Positions 10,577-23,204 are shown, numbered from the stretch's first letter. The stretch: DNA of 64,000 bases from Sphagnum compactum (GCA_965153455.1 OZ234499.1:10102271-10166270), one strand, 5' to 3'. Notes: generated from the sequence alone by a model not told the origin. Program-made: numbers and translations.

Positions 10577-11700
10577 TTATTTTTGTTCTTGTACCCTTGG
10601 CATTATTATTTGTACTACATGTATTAGTGTAATTTCTCTCGAAGGACAACTTCCATTCACAACTTTACTAGGACATTGATTTGTATTATGGTCACTTGCC
10701 CTGCAAACTCTACAGAATTTGATTAAAAATTTGCATTCTTTGGTGAAATGGCCTTCGTTAAAACAATTTTGACAATACATTCCTCTTCTTATTGTGTCAA
10801 AATCTACTTTTTTAGATTTCTTTTTAATCTTTTTTTCATGAAGCTCACCTTCATCGTCAGAGTCAGTAGATTCCTCACTGTCAGAATCATTTTGACGATA
10901 TTTCGCCCTATTTTTCCATTTCATGGGTAGCTCTTCTTCTATTGTAATTGCAAATTCATCTATAATTGCTAGTGTTTTTCTAGGCATATTGATAATAACC
11001 ATTTTTACTTTAGTCCATAGACCTTCTCGAAAAGCTTTTCTCAAATAGATATCATTTGGTCAATGAGGGATTACTACACATAGTCAGAGGAATATGTTGT
11101 AATAATCCTCCATTGGCTCATACTTCTTTTGTTTCACATATTGTAAAATGACAATTGCTTGCCTTTCAATTCTGATTTCACTGAACCGGGTTATAAAAAC
11201 ACATGGCACTTTTGCCCATGTCGTTATTGGATGAGTTGTTTCATACCTTCCAAACCAATCAGTAGCTCTTCCCCTCAAAGAATTTGGAAAATATTGTAAT
11301 TTGTGATCGTTAGTTTTTTCTCCATTAGTCACACACACTTTAGTCAATTATCAAAGATGTAAAACTGAATATTCATTATCATGATATTTAGGTAGCTATA
11401 TACATAAGGCATTTGTAGGAGGTATTGCCATAAAGGGTGAATGTTTCATTACTGGTGCGACAATAGTTGGTGGTGGATTTAAAGGAATTTTAGTCTTGAT
11501 GTGTGCGGGGCTTTGAAGGAATAGTTTGAATAGTTCTCTTCCAAAAGCTTCATCAATTGCATTACTATTATTAGCTTCTTTTGTTGCATTTACTTTTGAC
11601 CGTTTTCTTGGTATTTGTGGCGATCCCTCTTTTGTGACCCAATCGAATGTTCCAAAAGCATTTATTGTAGCCTTTGCAATTTTTAACAATGCGTCAACAT
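10577..11700 (-). pseudogene. Gypsy gag: capsid-like domain plus two zinc knuckles
   Basis: Structural protein that packages retrotransposon RNA. The segment at 11084-11347 has KLQYFPNSLRGRATDWFGRY and ITRFSEIR, typical of the plant retrotransposon gag family (A-x-x-W-F then F-x-x-x-F). The segment at 10577-11044 has an acidic stretch, a lysine-rich stretch, and two CX2CX4HX4C knuckles: YCQNCFNEGHFTKEC and FCRVCRASDHNTNQC. The coding is spread over three frames with stops between 11347 and 11396 and around 11050-11084, so it is a pseudogene. Its N-terminus is not certain. Confidence 0.85.
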
Positions 11701-12960
11701 TCTATTCATCATGTTCTTCTTGCGTTTTGTTTGGTGTTCCAATTTTAGTGGATCGTTGAATATTTTCATTAGGTGAACCATTTGTTTCTTCTATTGTGCT
11801 ACTGTTATTTTTACTTCTTCAATGGGATGAGATACTTGATAACTATCAGAGGGACTAAAAATAGTTCTCAACCCCTTCCATTTAGTAGACTTCTCTGCTT
11901 GAACAACTATTATTTTCACTACTAAAAATTTTAGGTTTTGTAATTGTCGTTTGCAACTAAAATTCAATTGCATGCGACACATGCAACTACACATTTGTGT
12001 AGTTGTTTAAGACAAGTTGCACATGACATTTAGTTGCATGTGACACTATGTATGCAACATGTATATATGGTGTTAATATACATGTTCATCCATACATACC
12101 AATCCAAATGTAGTTGCACCTTATGTGCAACTACAATGCACTTAATCAAAATATGATACATGTTTAAAAATTAGACAACTAGCTTGTGGACACATGTCAC
12201 TATTTAATTTTTTTGTGTTCTCGAAATTAAAATTTCATCGGACTAATCTCAATCATTAAAGGTTTTGCCATTAGGATGATGACACGTGGCATATTATGGA
12301 ACGTTCATTGATAATTTGACATGTGTTCATTTTAAACACCAATTATATGGTGACACATGGCAATTAAGACCCACCTTTTTTAATTTTTAAATATTAATTA
12401 ATGAAATCTAAGTCGTCCAATTTATGGTTAATAAGATATATGTTGACACGTGGTGCCTAAGTAGATAGGTAATTATTAAACCCTATTAGGTAAGTAGGTT
12501 TACTTAGGCATGTAAGTAGGTTGAAAAGTAGCTAGGCTTAGGCTGTATAGGTAGGTTTAGAATAATCCAATTTTATTTTAAAGTTTAATCATTTCATAAA
12601 GGTCAAACTTTTATCATTCACTCACCCCCAATGGCACTTGGTACTTGGTTAATATATAGCTATTGCTCTTAGTTATATACTGAGCCAAATAGAATTGGAA
12701 GCCAAAGGATATGGGTTAAAACATTCCATTGCAAACCTAATGAACCAACCTAGTTGCACATTAGATGCAACTACTATATTAGAGTATATCGACCAGGGGA
12801 GGGCTTTGTTGCTTCTGGTGTCCAAACAAAACTTGAAGCTTCCTCTTGGCGCATCTAACACATTAAGAATTGTTGAAAATGAATTAGAAAATGAAAAAGT
12901 TATGGCCCCCCAAAGTAAAGGGGGTCAAAAACTTTAAAAAAAAACTATTGAACACTACAA
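11701..12960. other. Region upstream of Gypsy gag with TAGTTGCA and ACACGTG repeats
   Basis: No coding region supported. From about 11935 to 12140 there are many copies of GTTGCA/TGCAACTA in both orientations. From about 12190 to 12450 there are repeated (G)ACAC(G/A)TG(G/T) motifs, then TAGGTAGG-rich sequence to 12560 related to the repeat at 55-320. It may contain the lost 5' LTR of the Gypsy element, but I found no partner copy to prove that. Confidence 0.35.
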
Positions 12961-15119
12961 AGGCTAGTTCTTAAACACCCAAAAAGTTCTTTTTATGTTG
13001 TTTTGTTGTTATTAGAGTTCCAACGTGATTTGTAGAACTTCAAGAGGTGCTCTTATAACACTTTAAATCGTTTAAAATGAATAAGAAATAAGAAAGTTAT
13101 GAGGTTTGAGAATAGGAGGGGTCCAAAGAAAAGAAAAGAAAAAAAACATTTTGTAACTTGGAAAAGCTTATTTTCCTTATTTTTCTTCTTGTTAATTTTT
13201 CATTACTCCTTTTCTTTTGCACTTCAAAAATGATTATAGGATATTTTTAATAATTATGATTACTTAATGAAAATATGATTTTAATATTATTATTTAGCTT
13301 AAATTAGTAATTAGCTTAAGGTGTTTGTGTACTTGTAGGTTAATTAATGTAGCCTATTTACATTAACATTTTGACATAAATAATAAAATTTAAATATATA
13401 ATACTTATTGAATATATATAATTGATTATCACTATAATTATAATAAATGTTTAAATAATAAGTATGATTATTTATAATAAATTTTAACATTATCATATTA
13501 ATTGATTCTGAATAAAAGAATTTAAATCAAATTTACATTTACTGAAAAATATTCCAAATAAAATAAAATCAAACATATTTAAACCATGGTTTAATTTAGC
13601 ATAATTTAGTTTAACCATTAATATTTTAGCCTAACTTAATTTAGCCATATTTATTTTATCCTAATTTAATTTAGCTTAATTTAGAAAATGCAACTTTATT
13701 CTAAAAACATTCTTGAGCTTACATTTTAAACATTTAATTGTTTTTGCATAATTAATATTACATAATCTTTGTTTTGAATTGTGTGCACTAATTGAAAAAC
13801 TTAATAATACTTAAATTTCTTGTGTTTAGTTGATGTGTAATGAAAATGAACTTGGACCTGATTTTAAATCGAACCAAGCTCTAATGTTTTTGTGAAATTG
13901 ATCATAACCTCAGGTTTTAGAAAACCAAAACAGGCCATGTCCCCTTTTCCAATTGGACATAGCCAATTAAAATAAATAATAATAAGTCAATCCAAATGTT
14001 GGATGTGCATCTACAATTCTTTCCTTCTGTAAACTTAAGCATACAACTTTTATTTGTATACAGACTTTTATTTCACAAAATTCCATTTGCTAAACAGAAG
14101 GAGCCAATAATGTCATGAATGGAGCACTTTGACATGAAGCAAAAATTGAGCATGCACGATTGCACTTTGCACCTCCTTCATTTAAATCATGGTCCAAACA
14201 CCTATGTGGTACCCATTAAGTTGGAGAGGCCCTTCTTTAGAGATTCTTTGCCAGAAGAATTTTTCCTCACCCCAGCCACCACCCATTCTTCATGAAACAA
14301 AGTGAAGGGACGAATAGTACTTGGCATGAACACTGAAAAAGATTATTTTAAAAATAACCCGGTCTTTGGGCCCCTTTTTCACTCTGAAATCTTTTTCCAC
14401 CCTTAAATATGGAATATTCATTATCCTCTTGAGGCTAAATGAACTTAAAATGCTGACTGATCTCTAATGATTAAGTATTGCTGTTTTCATGTCTATTGGC
14501 TGTGTAATGATGTGCACTGCCACATTGTTATCCTGATAACAAAGATACCTAGTGTCAAGATGGCGTGTTCAGGTTTTAAGTTATCTCCTAATCACATAGG
14601 TAGTGTAGACATCAATAAGTTTTTGTTATGAAGATGGATTAGAATCCTTCAATGGATTAGGCTGGGCAGAAAGAGTCAGACAGATCAGTTTACTAATTCC
14701 TGGTCTGGATATGCTTTTGAACCTTCTAATTCGAGGTTCTGAAATGGATAAAAAGGTTCATGCTTAGTTCCATGAAACAGTACCCAGTTTTGCTCTCTTT
14801 AGAGATACACTCAAATTGATGATGCAACAGGGTTTAGAGGGTCGAACTAGGGCCCAAAGAAAGGGTCACTGTACAGATGACTTCACTAGTAGATTGAGAT
14901 TTATTCATAGCATTCACAAAATAGGGCAGTATTAAGAAAGTTTTGAAATTGATAAGATTTAGAATCGTTGTGGCAACATAATATTGGTTATTATCATATA
15001 TGCCTTGATCTTTGTGACACTCTTAATTTTGTATAGCTGGATGAGTTTGTGTTTATCTTCTTCATTTTTGTCAGTACTTAAGCATGCAACATTAAATTGA
15101 CTTCTTTGAAAGTTACCAT
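12961..15119. other. AT-rich intergenic, no gene seen
   Basis: No coding region, RNA gene or clear element. A degenerate run of TTTAGCCTAATTTAA-like units lies at about 13600-13690. The short open frames are unsupported. Confidence 0.5.
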
Positions 15120-16086
15120 CAGCCTTTTTATTTTATTGCTGACATTTCACCAGAAAGTGAAATAAAAAAATTAAAAAATGACATGATTTCAGAAGTTTTC
15201 AATTGTCAAAAAGTGAGGAAAAAGTAAAAATCTTGAAATTTCTATATATTGGATCTTGTTTTCCTTTTTTCGTGGTGACAGCCTCAAAACCCTAAAAACA
15301 CCAGGGTAGGTAGCTTACTGTCCTCACAGAGCATGAGGAGAAGGGGTCCAGTTGGGATTTGAACTCCCAAAACCGTCTGGGCTGTGCGCAGCCTTGCACT
15401 TAACCACTAGAGTAGCTGAATGTGTATATTTGATTTTCAGTGTGTAGCCAAAAACATAGAATGCTGATAAAAAAATTGTATTTCATACCTAATTTATAGC
15501 CAGATTTGGCTAAATCTTCCTAGGGACGTTCGTCACGTTTTGTTCATCTTCCTATGGACGATCAAGACTTAGGCTACCCAAAAATACTCTTATAAAAGAT
15601 ACTGGTCGCCATCATGCCCGTGCATGCTCGGTACGGTACTATGGAATCGGTCCACATTATATTAAAAACAGACCTGAACCTGTTAATTACTGTCCTTGCA
15701 CAAGTATGATTCCCAGTTCGTGTCTATCAAGTAAAATAGCAACAAGAATCATGTGCAGATTTGTTTTGCTGGCAAAGCTGCTGCTATCCAGGCGTAGCTC
15801 CAGAATCTCAATGTTTTTTTCGGCAATTTTTAATGTAGCCTAATTGGCGGTGATCCCTAGGAATATTTAGCCAAATCTGGCTATAAACTGGATATGAAAT
15901 AAAATCTTAAAAATCAACCTTCTATATTTATAGGTACCAAAAAAAAACCAGATAATAAAAATCTGGAGATTTAAAAAAAAATTCCTCAATTTGGGCGATT
16001 GAAAGCCTCCAAGATCACTTCATTTTCGATTTTTCCATTTTCAATTTCTCTTTTTGGCGAAACCTCGCCAGTAAACAAAATGGCTG
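15120..16086. repeat. Large inverted-repeat element, CAGCC...GGCTG ends
   Basis: Two arms face each other. The right arm (about 15845-16086) reads CCTAGGAATATTTAGCCAAA, then TCTGGCTATAAACTGGATATG, and ends near TTTTGGCGAAACCTCGCCAG and ATGGCTG. The left arm (about 15120-15530) is the reverse complement of this pattern, split by a tRNA-like insertion. The spacer between the arms is about 320 bp. A right-arm copy lies in intron 3 of the hydroxylase gene. The arrangement suggests a fold-back DNA transposon; no target duplication was seen. Confidence 0.65.
15290..15428 (-). mobile_element. tRNA-derived SINE-like insertion
   Basis: On the minus strand, CTCTAGTGGTTAAGTGCAAGG resembles a pol III A box and TTGGGAGTTCAAATCCCAA is a T-arm with a B box. 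Acceptor-stem pairing is weak and there is no convincing anticodon arm, so it is not a working tRNA gene. It breaks the left arm of the inverted-repeat element, which marks it as an insertion. The ends are approximate. Confidence 0.5.
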
Positions 16087-16156
16087 CGATTTCAGATAGA
16101 GACTGTGTTTTTTTGCCACACTCAGAGATATCTCGGGTGGCTCTACAGCGCACTTA

Positions 16157-16165
16157 GATAAATAA
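16157..16165 (+). promoter_or_regulatory. Possible TATA box of the SMP-30 gene
   Basis: GATAAATAA, 70-78 bp before the proposed ATG, followed by C/T-rich sequence suitable for a short leader. Assignment rests on position only. Confidence 0.35.
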
Positions 16166-16234
16166 GGCTCAGGGGAAAAGGCTTTCCCACAACAAATTGA
16201 GTCCCAGCTCCCTCTTCTTTTCCATCTCTTCTCA

Positions 16235-17671
16235 ATGGCTTCCTCCGAGGTAGGGGATGTGGCGAGCTTGTCAGTGAAGCATTCTGTGCTTAGGAGAAGC
16301 TTTACATTCTGTCGTAGAAGTTTCAGTATCTTTTTTGCATGGATATTTTAGACGGACAGAACTCGGGCATTTATGTAATAAAGGATGCTCTGTAACATCC
16401 TGATACACAGGAGCTGGAGGATGTTTGTGCTGTGTTTTGCAAGGTTATTGAGTTTGAGGTTTAGGGGAACGTTTCTTGGTTTGATGATTTCAGATGGACA
16501 CAAATCTTGAAGACTAAGGTGAGGGACTGGATTGATTGTTTGTGGCTTGCAGGTGCAGACATTCTATGAAGCAGGGACGGAAGTGGGGAAAGCTGGGATC
16601 TGGGATCCACAGACAGGGAATTATTACTATGTGGATATTTTGAAGATGCTACTGCATGTTCTTCATGTGCCAACGCTCAAACGGACGGATTATAACGTGG
16701 GTACAATGGTGGGCGCGATGGCGTTGAGTAAAAACGGAAAAGGGCTGGTTATGGCTGTCGAGGATGGTTTTGGTTTCTGGGACTTGAAAGAACACAAGTT
16801 TCGTCTGCTGGCCTCTCCGTACGGGGTGAACACTGGATGGCGCATGAACGATGGGGCTTGTGACTCAAAGGGTCGGTTTTGGGCTGGAAGATTGTTCAAG
16901 ACGGATGAGACCAAACCCGGGGAGGTTTATCGATTGGAGACGGATGGGGTTACCGCAAAGCTCATGATTGAAGACATTTGCTGCACCAACGGCGTCCTGT
17001 GGAGCCCTGACAACAAACGCTTGTAAACTCTCATACCTTTTGTGTTTTTTTGGGCGCTCATCATGTCATTGCGTGATTATTGCTGATGATTCGAAAATGC
17101 ATTGATAATTCTGTACGCTGCCGAAACAGAAATAGAAGCAGTTTGCATCCATGCAGCAAACTGTTGTGTAAGTAATGTAGTAGAGTGCAGTTATCTTTGT
17201 TGCAACAGTTGTGGGCTTTAGGGTTTCATTACTGTATAACTGGGGTGGATTGTGTCGTTCAATCAAAGCAGATATATTAGTGACAGCACCGTGAAGAAGA
17301 TATTCCTTTGGGACTTTGACGAAGAGTCTGGTACGCCAACCAATCGAAGAGTTTTCTTGGATACAGGCGAGAAATTTGAAGGGAAACCAGATGGAGCCAA
17401 CATAGACTCAGAGGGGTACTTGTGGGTGTGTTTCTTCGATGGAAACAAACTTGTACGCTTCACACCAGAAGCGAAGGTTGATCAGATTATTGTCCTTCCT
17501 GTCAAACGGCCTACTCAACCAGTTTGGTATGGGGAGAATCTTGATGAGCTGTTGGTCACTACAGCTTACTTGGATGTAGACAAGAATGAATTCCCTCAAA
17601 GTGGGGACATCCTGTGGTTGCAAACCGACGCACAGGGGCACTTGAGGGCCAAGTACCAATTTGACGCATGA
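16235..17671 (+). CDS. SMP-30/regucalcin-like gluconolactonase, 3 exons
   Basis: Six-bladed beta-propeller enzyme family that opens sugar lactones using one divalent metal ion. Proposed exons are 16235-16249, 16553-17022 and 17272-17671. Introns of 303 and 249 bp have GT...AG ends in phase 0 and phase 2. The product is 294 residues, the normal family length. Landmarks: IWDPQTGNYYYVDI near residues 20-35, MNDGACDSKGRFWAGR (Asn 104), NGVLWSPDNKRLYISDS across the second junction (Asn 151), KPDGANIDSEGYLWVCFFDG (Asp 202). These fit three of the four known metal ligands. The first ligand, Glu in GE-x-P, is replaced by Lys 18 (VGKAGIWD). The tiny first exon (MASSE) is inferred from the ATG plus a GAG|GTAGGG donor. 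Frames are otherwise intact. A lactonase role is likely from family but uncertain because of the Lys. Confidence 0.85.
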
Positions 17672-18270
17672 GCTCAAGACAACTTCTTCATCATGTGTCG
17701 ACCCACACAACAAAGCTCTCATGCGTGAGAAATAAGTGCCATATCTCCGACCTCAGCTGCACATTATGATGACCTTTATCTCTTAATATGCATTCAGTCT
17801 TGTGTTACAAATTGCTATCACTGTGAGTAGTTGTATGTGAATTCCTTGCATAATTTTGTGTGTGCCTCTCTTTAAGATATACTCTTATGGCTTCCTCTTG
17901 GTTTGCAAACATACACAATGTTTCATGTGTCATGTTTAGATGGTTATGTGTAGGGTAAGAGCCCCAGGTCAAGGGCACCACTGAAACCTTGTTTTGGTAT
18001 GGCCTCAGTGTTTTTTAAAATGTTAAAAATACTAAAATATATATCGTTTTTTAAGGCAGAGCAGACATACGTCCTGGTGTATGGTATAAAAAATATTCTC
18101 TTAAAATTTTAAAATACAAGATCTCAAATTGAGGTCATTGTAACTTGCTCTACATTTATTCATCTTCATCTATCCTCTCTACAAATTCTTCGCTATATTC
18201 TGGATCAAAAAGCTTTTTCTCAAACATAAACTACTAAATTCAAATACTAAATTTGCAGCTCTTTAGGAAG
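17672..18270. other. 3' flank of SMP-30 gene, no gene seen
   Basis: Presumed 3' untranslated region and spacer before the hAT relic. No clear AATAAA signal could be picked with confidence and no coding region is evident. Confidence 0.4.
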
Positions 18271-20056
18271 TCAACCTTTTATGTTTTTTGCTATGTATAA
18301 ACTCAAATGTGATTCAATTTCTTTTACTTGACTTAGAACTTTAATTGCAAAGCTTTGTAATTCTGGAGTTTCAGATCCATAAGAGCTCCACCATGTATGT
18401 GCAGACATTTCCTTGGCTACCAAAAATGCTGCAGGGTTTGCACAAAGACCATCCATATTCCTGTAATGAGCAAGTTGTTTTTCAATGTTTGCTTGATCTC
18501 GAAAATCTGGAAAAAACTTGTCACAGATTATTTGAAAACCCATCATGATTTCTTTATCTTTTTCTTGCCCTTTCCCTCACCATTCTAGGTCCAAAACAAT
18601 TCTGCACAATGCAATGAACTATGCATAAAATATCATTGATCATTGATTATAGTAACAATTTTTCTTTCTTTTCTAGTGTTTAATCCATCCATTTCATTGA
18701 TTTTTTCCAATCATTGATCATAATATTCATAGAATTTTCCAGTTGTTGGTATTTCAGAATCAGCAAACCTCGTGAGATTGAAGATTGGTTCAGTTACCTT
18801 CACAATGAAAGTTAACAATTTTCAAAATTGATTGCTCAAAAACGCACATTCAACATCCTCTTTTTCATTTGAACACATCCAATTTTTCCATTTTGAACTC
18901 ACAATCATTTGTTGAATTGGTGTTTTGACTTTTTGCAACCTTTCCAACATGATAAAATTTGTTCCAAATCTAGTATCTCCCAATCTTAACAATTCCAAGT
19001 TATTTTCCTTGAAAATTTTCTAAACAATGCTTGGCTTTTATGACGATTTGTTACAAATTTTATATTAGTTTTGGCCTCATTTACAATTTTATGAACTAGT
19101 CAATTTTTCCAATATCCTCCAAAAACAAGATCAATGCCAGGGGTTGTGCAGCCACTATAAGTTATATGAGGATATTTATCTTCTATGATCCGTCCAACAC
19201 TTTTGCATACTGCTGCATTATCAATCACCACCTGTACCACATTTTCACTTCCCACTTTTTCAATTGCTTCACAAATTGTGTCAGCAATATAAGTTGCCAC
19301 TTTTGTTTTACCAATTGTATCAACTGCTTGCCAAAAAAATCCCCTTTTAGACAAACACAAAATGTTTAGTAGTGGTCTGTTGTCAACATTAGTCCAACCA
19401 TCACATGTTATGGTACATCCAATTTCTTTCCAACTTTCCAAGTCACAACATCCAAATCTTTGATCAGATCATTTTTCACTTTTTTCAACAATGTTGTTTT
19501 CAACTCTTCATAACTTGGAGGTAAATACCTAGGACCGTAATATCTAACATCAGATATTATTTGTTTGAAATAATCTGATTTGATGACATTAAAAGGAATC
19601 CCACATCCATTTTTTTTTTTAGTAATTATTTTATCCATTTCTTCAAGTTTTTGAACATTCCAAATTGTCTGCAATTTTGGTTTGTGTTAAATCAATGACT
19701 TTACTTGTAAATGTTTCCAATTTGTTTTTGCCCAATTCTTTTTGCTTCGAAGCTTTTGCAACTTGCTCTTTCAATGGTTGCAAGGTCTTTCGTAGAATTG
19801 CCAAGCACAATTCTATGTTATTTGAAGTGCCCAAAAAATGTTTTCTAATTCTTGTGATTGATGTTGCTTTAAATTCTTTTGCACAAAACTTACATTTCAG
19901 TTCGCAAGAATTCCCATGTTTTGCAAGTGGAGTTACACATTCAACAAATGTCCATTCTAGTGTTTTAGAAGGAGGCCATGGAATAGTTTGTTTTTTAGAA
20001 ATAGAAGAACAACCGTTGGGAATAGAAGAGGGATTATTGAGAGACATTTTTACCAA
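18271..20056 (-). pseudogene. hAT-family transposase relic (BED finger, DUF659-like, dimerisation)
   Basis: Cut-and-paste transposase remains. Reading from 20056, the N-terminus holds a BED zinc finger (CVTPLAKHGNSCELKCKFC, then ITRIRKHFLG). The middle has ISDVRYYGPRYLPPSYEELK and, after a frameshift near 19440, ESWKEIGCTITCDGWTNVDN with VVQVVIDNAAVCKSVGRII, the pattern of the DUF659/RNase H-like region in plant hAT proteins. The C-terminus at 18271-18546 has NPAAFLVAKEMSAHTWWSSYG and LQSFAIKVLSQ, typical of the hAT dimerisation region. Stops break 18547-19099. Terminal inverted repeats and an 8-bp target duplication were not found. Confidence 0.85.
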
Positions 20057-22349
20057 ACAACTTATAACAAAATTTTGTGCAAGAAAACTAGGCGTGCTGG
20101 GAGTTGTTGTTGTACAAAATTGTAATTATAGCATGAAGCACATAAGAAGTGGAAGCTTGAGGCACATTGCGTAGTAGTGGCATGGAAACGCATTGGCAAT
20201 TGCACAATAGAAGTGTGAAGGCACGTTCGCAGCAAAAGCGTATAGGGCCAAAGCACGCCTCGCAACAAACGCGTTAGGAGGTACAATTATAGACATAGTT
20301 GAGTTTGAGTGATGTAAAATTACATTATGAACACAACATAATCATCATTAAGCCCAAGTCCCACGGGCCACCCATTGTTTTGAAAACTATGTACAATCCT
20401 AATCCAAGGCAAGTTGGCTGCTAAAACAAAGTTCAAAAAGAGAAAAATCAATATAAAAAAATAAATTTAATTTTATAAAAAAACACAACAAAACAAAATG
20501 CACAAATTGTTTTTTACAGTTCGATAGTCAGCTATTTTTTTGTTCTAGTCGCAAATAGTCAATTTTCTTCTTCGTCTAGTTGCGTGACTATCTTCTTGCC
20601 CCAATCAACTGTTACACACAATCAACTATCTTCTTGTTCTAGCCACAGGTCTTTCTATATCTCCTTTTTTTGGTTCCAACCGCCCGGGTCCCTCTTTGAG
20701 AATATGTGCAAAATGAAATTAAACAATTGAAGCTTTGTTTTCTTGTCACAAAAGGAAAAAAATAAAATACAAAAGTTGAAGCTACAAAAAAATGAAAGCT
20801 AATGCCAACACTAGATTGAGCAGTCTAGTAAATGGTTCAAAATGTAAGTAAAAAACTTTTTTACTTTCAGAGTGATGTTTCAATTGATTCTTGTAGCGTA
20901 GAAGAATATGTTTAAGTTTTAAAGAAAAACTTGAGAATGAAACCTCCTAAGAGGTTGCCATATGGTGTGTTTACATATGACACATCACATTAGTGTTACT
21001 AGATACCTTTCAAGTTGTGGTTGCTACCTTCTAGGTGGTGGGTGGATTAGGGTTTTTTTAGTCACATGTTTAACCTTAAATAATTGTTTGTTTGGCCGTT
21101 TTCGAATGATGGCTCTAATTACGCGTATAAAACACATATCTAAAACCTTTTAGAACATTTTTGGTAACACTGAATGCCCTTGAAGTTGGGCTTTAACTTG
21201 AGTAAAGATCCATTAAATGATTTCTTTTTCTAGAAGTAGATTTTAAAATGTGTAATGCCAACATTATAAAGCCAATTAGGTCAAAGCATGATTGGGCTAT
21301 CTCATTTGAAATTCACAAAAAAAGACTTTTAGGATTCTCAAACTTAGTTCTTTTTTCACAAAATTTAAGATCTAGCTTTATTTTATTTTATTTTTCATGT
21401 CACATGAAATAAATTTTCTTCAAATCTCATAAAGTGTGTAGAATATTTAATTTTTTACTCATGAAAATAAAAATAATAAAATTTAAATCTAATGTGGACC
21501 ATGTTTTATTTTGATACTTCAATGAGCAAAATTTTCATTTTTTTGGAACCTTGGACATTGTTACAGGGCACTAGATTCTTGTAAATTTTAAATGTTTTAT
21601 ACATATTAACGCCTAAAATATTTGTGACAAAACATTGGGTCAAAATAAGTTGTGCACACATTCTTATGAATCTTACAACATTTTTCATTCAATGGAACAA
21701 AGTATCAATTTTTGTTTTTTCTCAAGACTAACTAGAAATCTCTAAGCTTGTTCAAATTTGTACAAAATAATATTTTAATACTATATGTATATATGAAGGA
21801 AAAAAAACTTTGAATATGAGTGTGCCACTAAAGTTTAAAAACATGGTTGTTAATCCTTATATATTTTACAGGATGATCCTTTTTGACATCTCGACCATGC
21901 TTGGACCTCTCTAAAATCATAAGTGCCCTATTACCAATGAAAAAGTTATGTGTTATAATATGTTGTCCAAATACACTAGGAAAATTTTGAGGAATTTTAA
22001 CGATGGAAGGTGCTTGAAAGTGTGCATATTTTGTTTTGTTCGAACAGTTGGGTAGTCGTTTTCTCATTCCTTGGGGTAGGATTGAGTTCAGTGTGACATC
22101 CCTTATTCTGGCTTTGGCACTTTGCTTTTGTAGCATGGCATGGCTTGTCACCAGAAGCATTGTCAGGTTTTTCACACTTTACATTTCAATAATGCCCTCA
22201 ACTTTTCAATCACACCTCTAGCCCTTTTCCTCGCAATAGTTTAGGTTTGGATTTTGGCACCAAATCCCCTTTTCATTTGGGTCTTCTTTGGCCTCGACTT
22301 TATGTGTGCATTCCTTTTGTTTTGTGTTGAAAAGTGCAAGTTAATTTTC
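20057..22349. other. No gene recognised
   Basis: AT-rich sequence with short unsupported open frames. The GCA-rich part at 20100-20290 may be the hAT element's upstream part. From about 22040 the sequence becomes TTTGCCCTT-rich and may be the start of the LINE-like relic, but I cannot match domains before about 22440. Confidence 0.4.
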
Positions 22350-23204
22350 ACCTTTCCTTGGACCAGCTTGTTCGAGACTTGTTTGATGTGACTGCTTGGC
22401 ACCTACTATTATTTTACTATTCCTTTAATGGTGTATTATCTTTCCCCCTTGTGGTGGAGTAATTGGGCATAGGGAGATTAGGGTGTGCCTTTGACCATTT
22501 GTGTCTAGGGAGTATGAGGAACTTTAAGCAAAACATTTTTCAAGTGTGTGTGCTTGTAGCGATTTTGTCTTTAGACTAGGCTTAGTTGGCAACCTTGCCT
22601 CTTCTAGTTTTTGCTCCTATTGCGCCCCTTCTATGTTGGTTAGGATGGAGTTTAACCCTTGAGCATGCTAGGGAGTTTGTGCATGTGACTAAGGCTCTTG
22701 CCCTTCTTGCTTCGGTTCCATCGTCATCAAAGACAATTCATGCATTGTAAGCCTTAAATCTTTCAAATTCGGATTTCCCTTGCTTGGACTCCTTGATGAA
22801 CTTTCAATCAAACAAAGATGTGGAGCTTTCTATGCATTCTTTTAGCTCAACTTTCTTGGGCATGTCCCATTTGTTAACAGGTAGTTTGTTAGGCATGGTC
22901 TTTGAACATTTTTGAAATTGTTTCAACCTTGAGGATTTGGTTTTTGGTTTCATTCAACATCATCAATTGAGTTCCCATGTGGCCATTGGCCACATTTCAT
23001 AATCCATGCCTCACATTTTGGTGTTGTTAAGTTTTTGGCTTTGGCCAAACCCTTAGGTGGCATTTGGCCAATTGTAGATGGTGAGGCACTTTATCAATCA
23101 ATTAATAGGGATTTATGTCTACAATTTCATGACATGTTTTCTTCTCACCTGTTGTCACATTAGTGTGGTGTGGTAGGTAAGGTGGTTGTGAAATAGTGGT
23201 CCAT

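Larger units (their letters stand above)
5404..11700 (-). mobile_element. Decayed Ty3/Gypsy LTR retrotransposon interior (gag-PR-RT-RH-INT)
   Basis: The minus strand carries, in order, gag, two CCHC zinc knuckles, aspartic protease, reverse transcriptase, RNase H, integrase and integrase C-terminus. RT-RH before integrase is the Gypsy order. The frames are broken by many stops and frameshifts, and catalytic integrase residues are changed, so it is inactive. A 154-bp CACTA-type MITE sits in the RT region. I could not find a pair of LTRs, a primer-binding site or a polypurine tract, so the true ends are unknown; the element may extend leftwards through the transposon-protein pseudogene at 2.4-4.8 kb. 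Confidence 0.9.

Noticed and set aside
12695-12937. 80-residue plus-strand frame with an antisense partner
   Set aside because: It lies in repeat-rich AT DNA, shows no conserved motif and has a simple-sequence tail.
15340-15420. Genuine tRNA gene
   Set aside because: Acceptor and anticodon arms do not pair properly; better explained as a SINE head.
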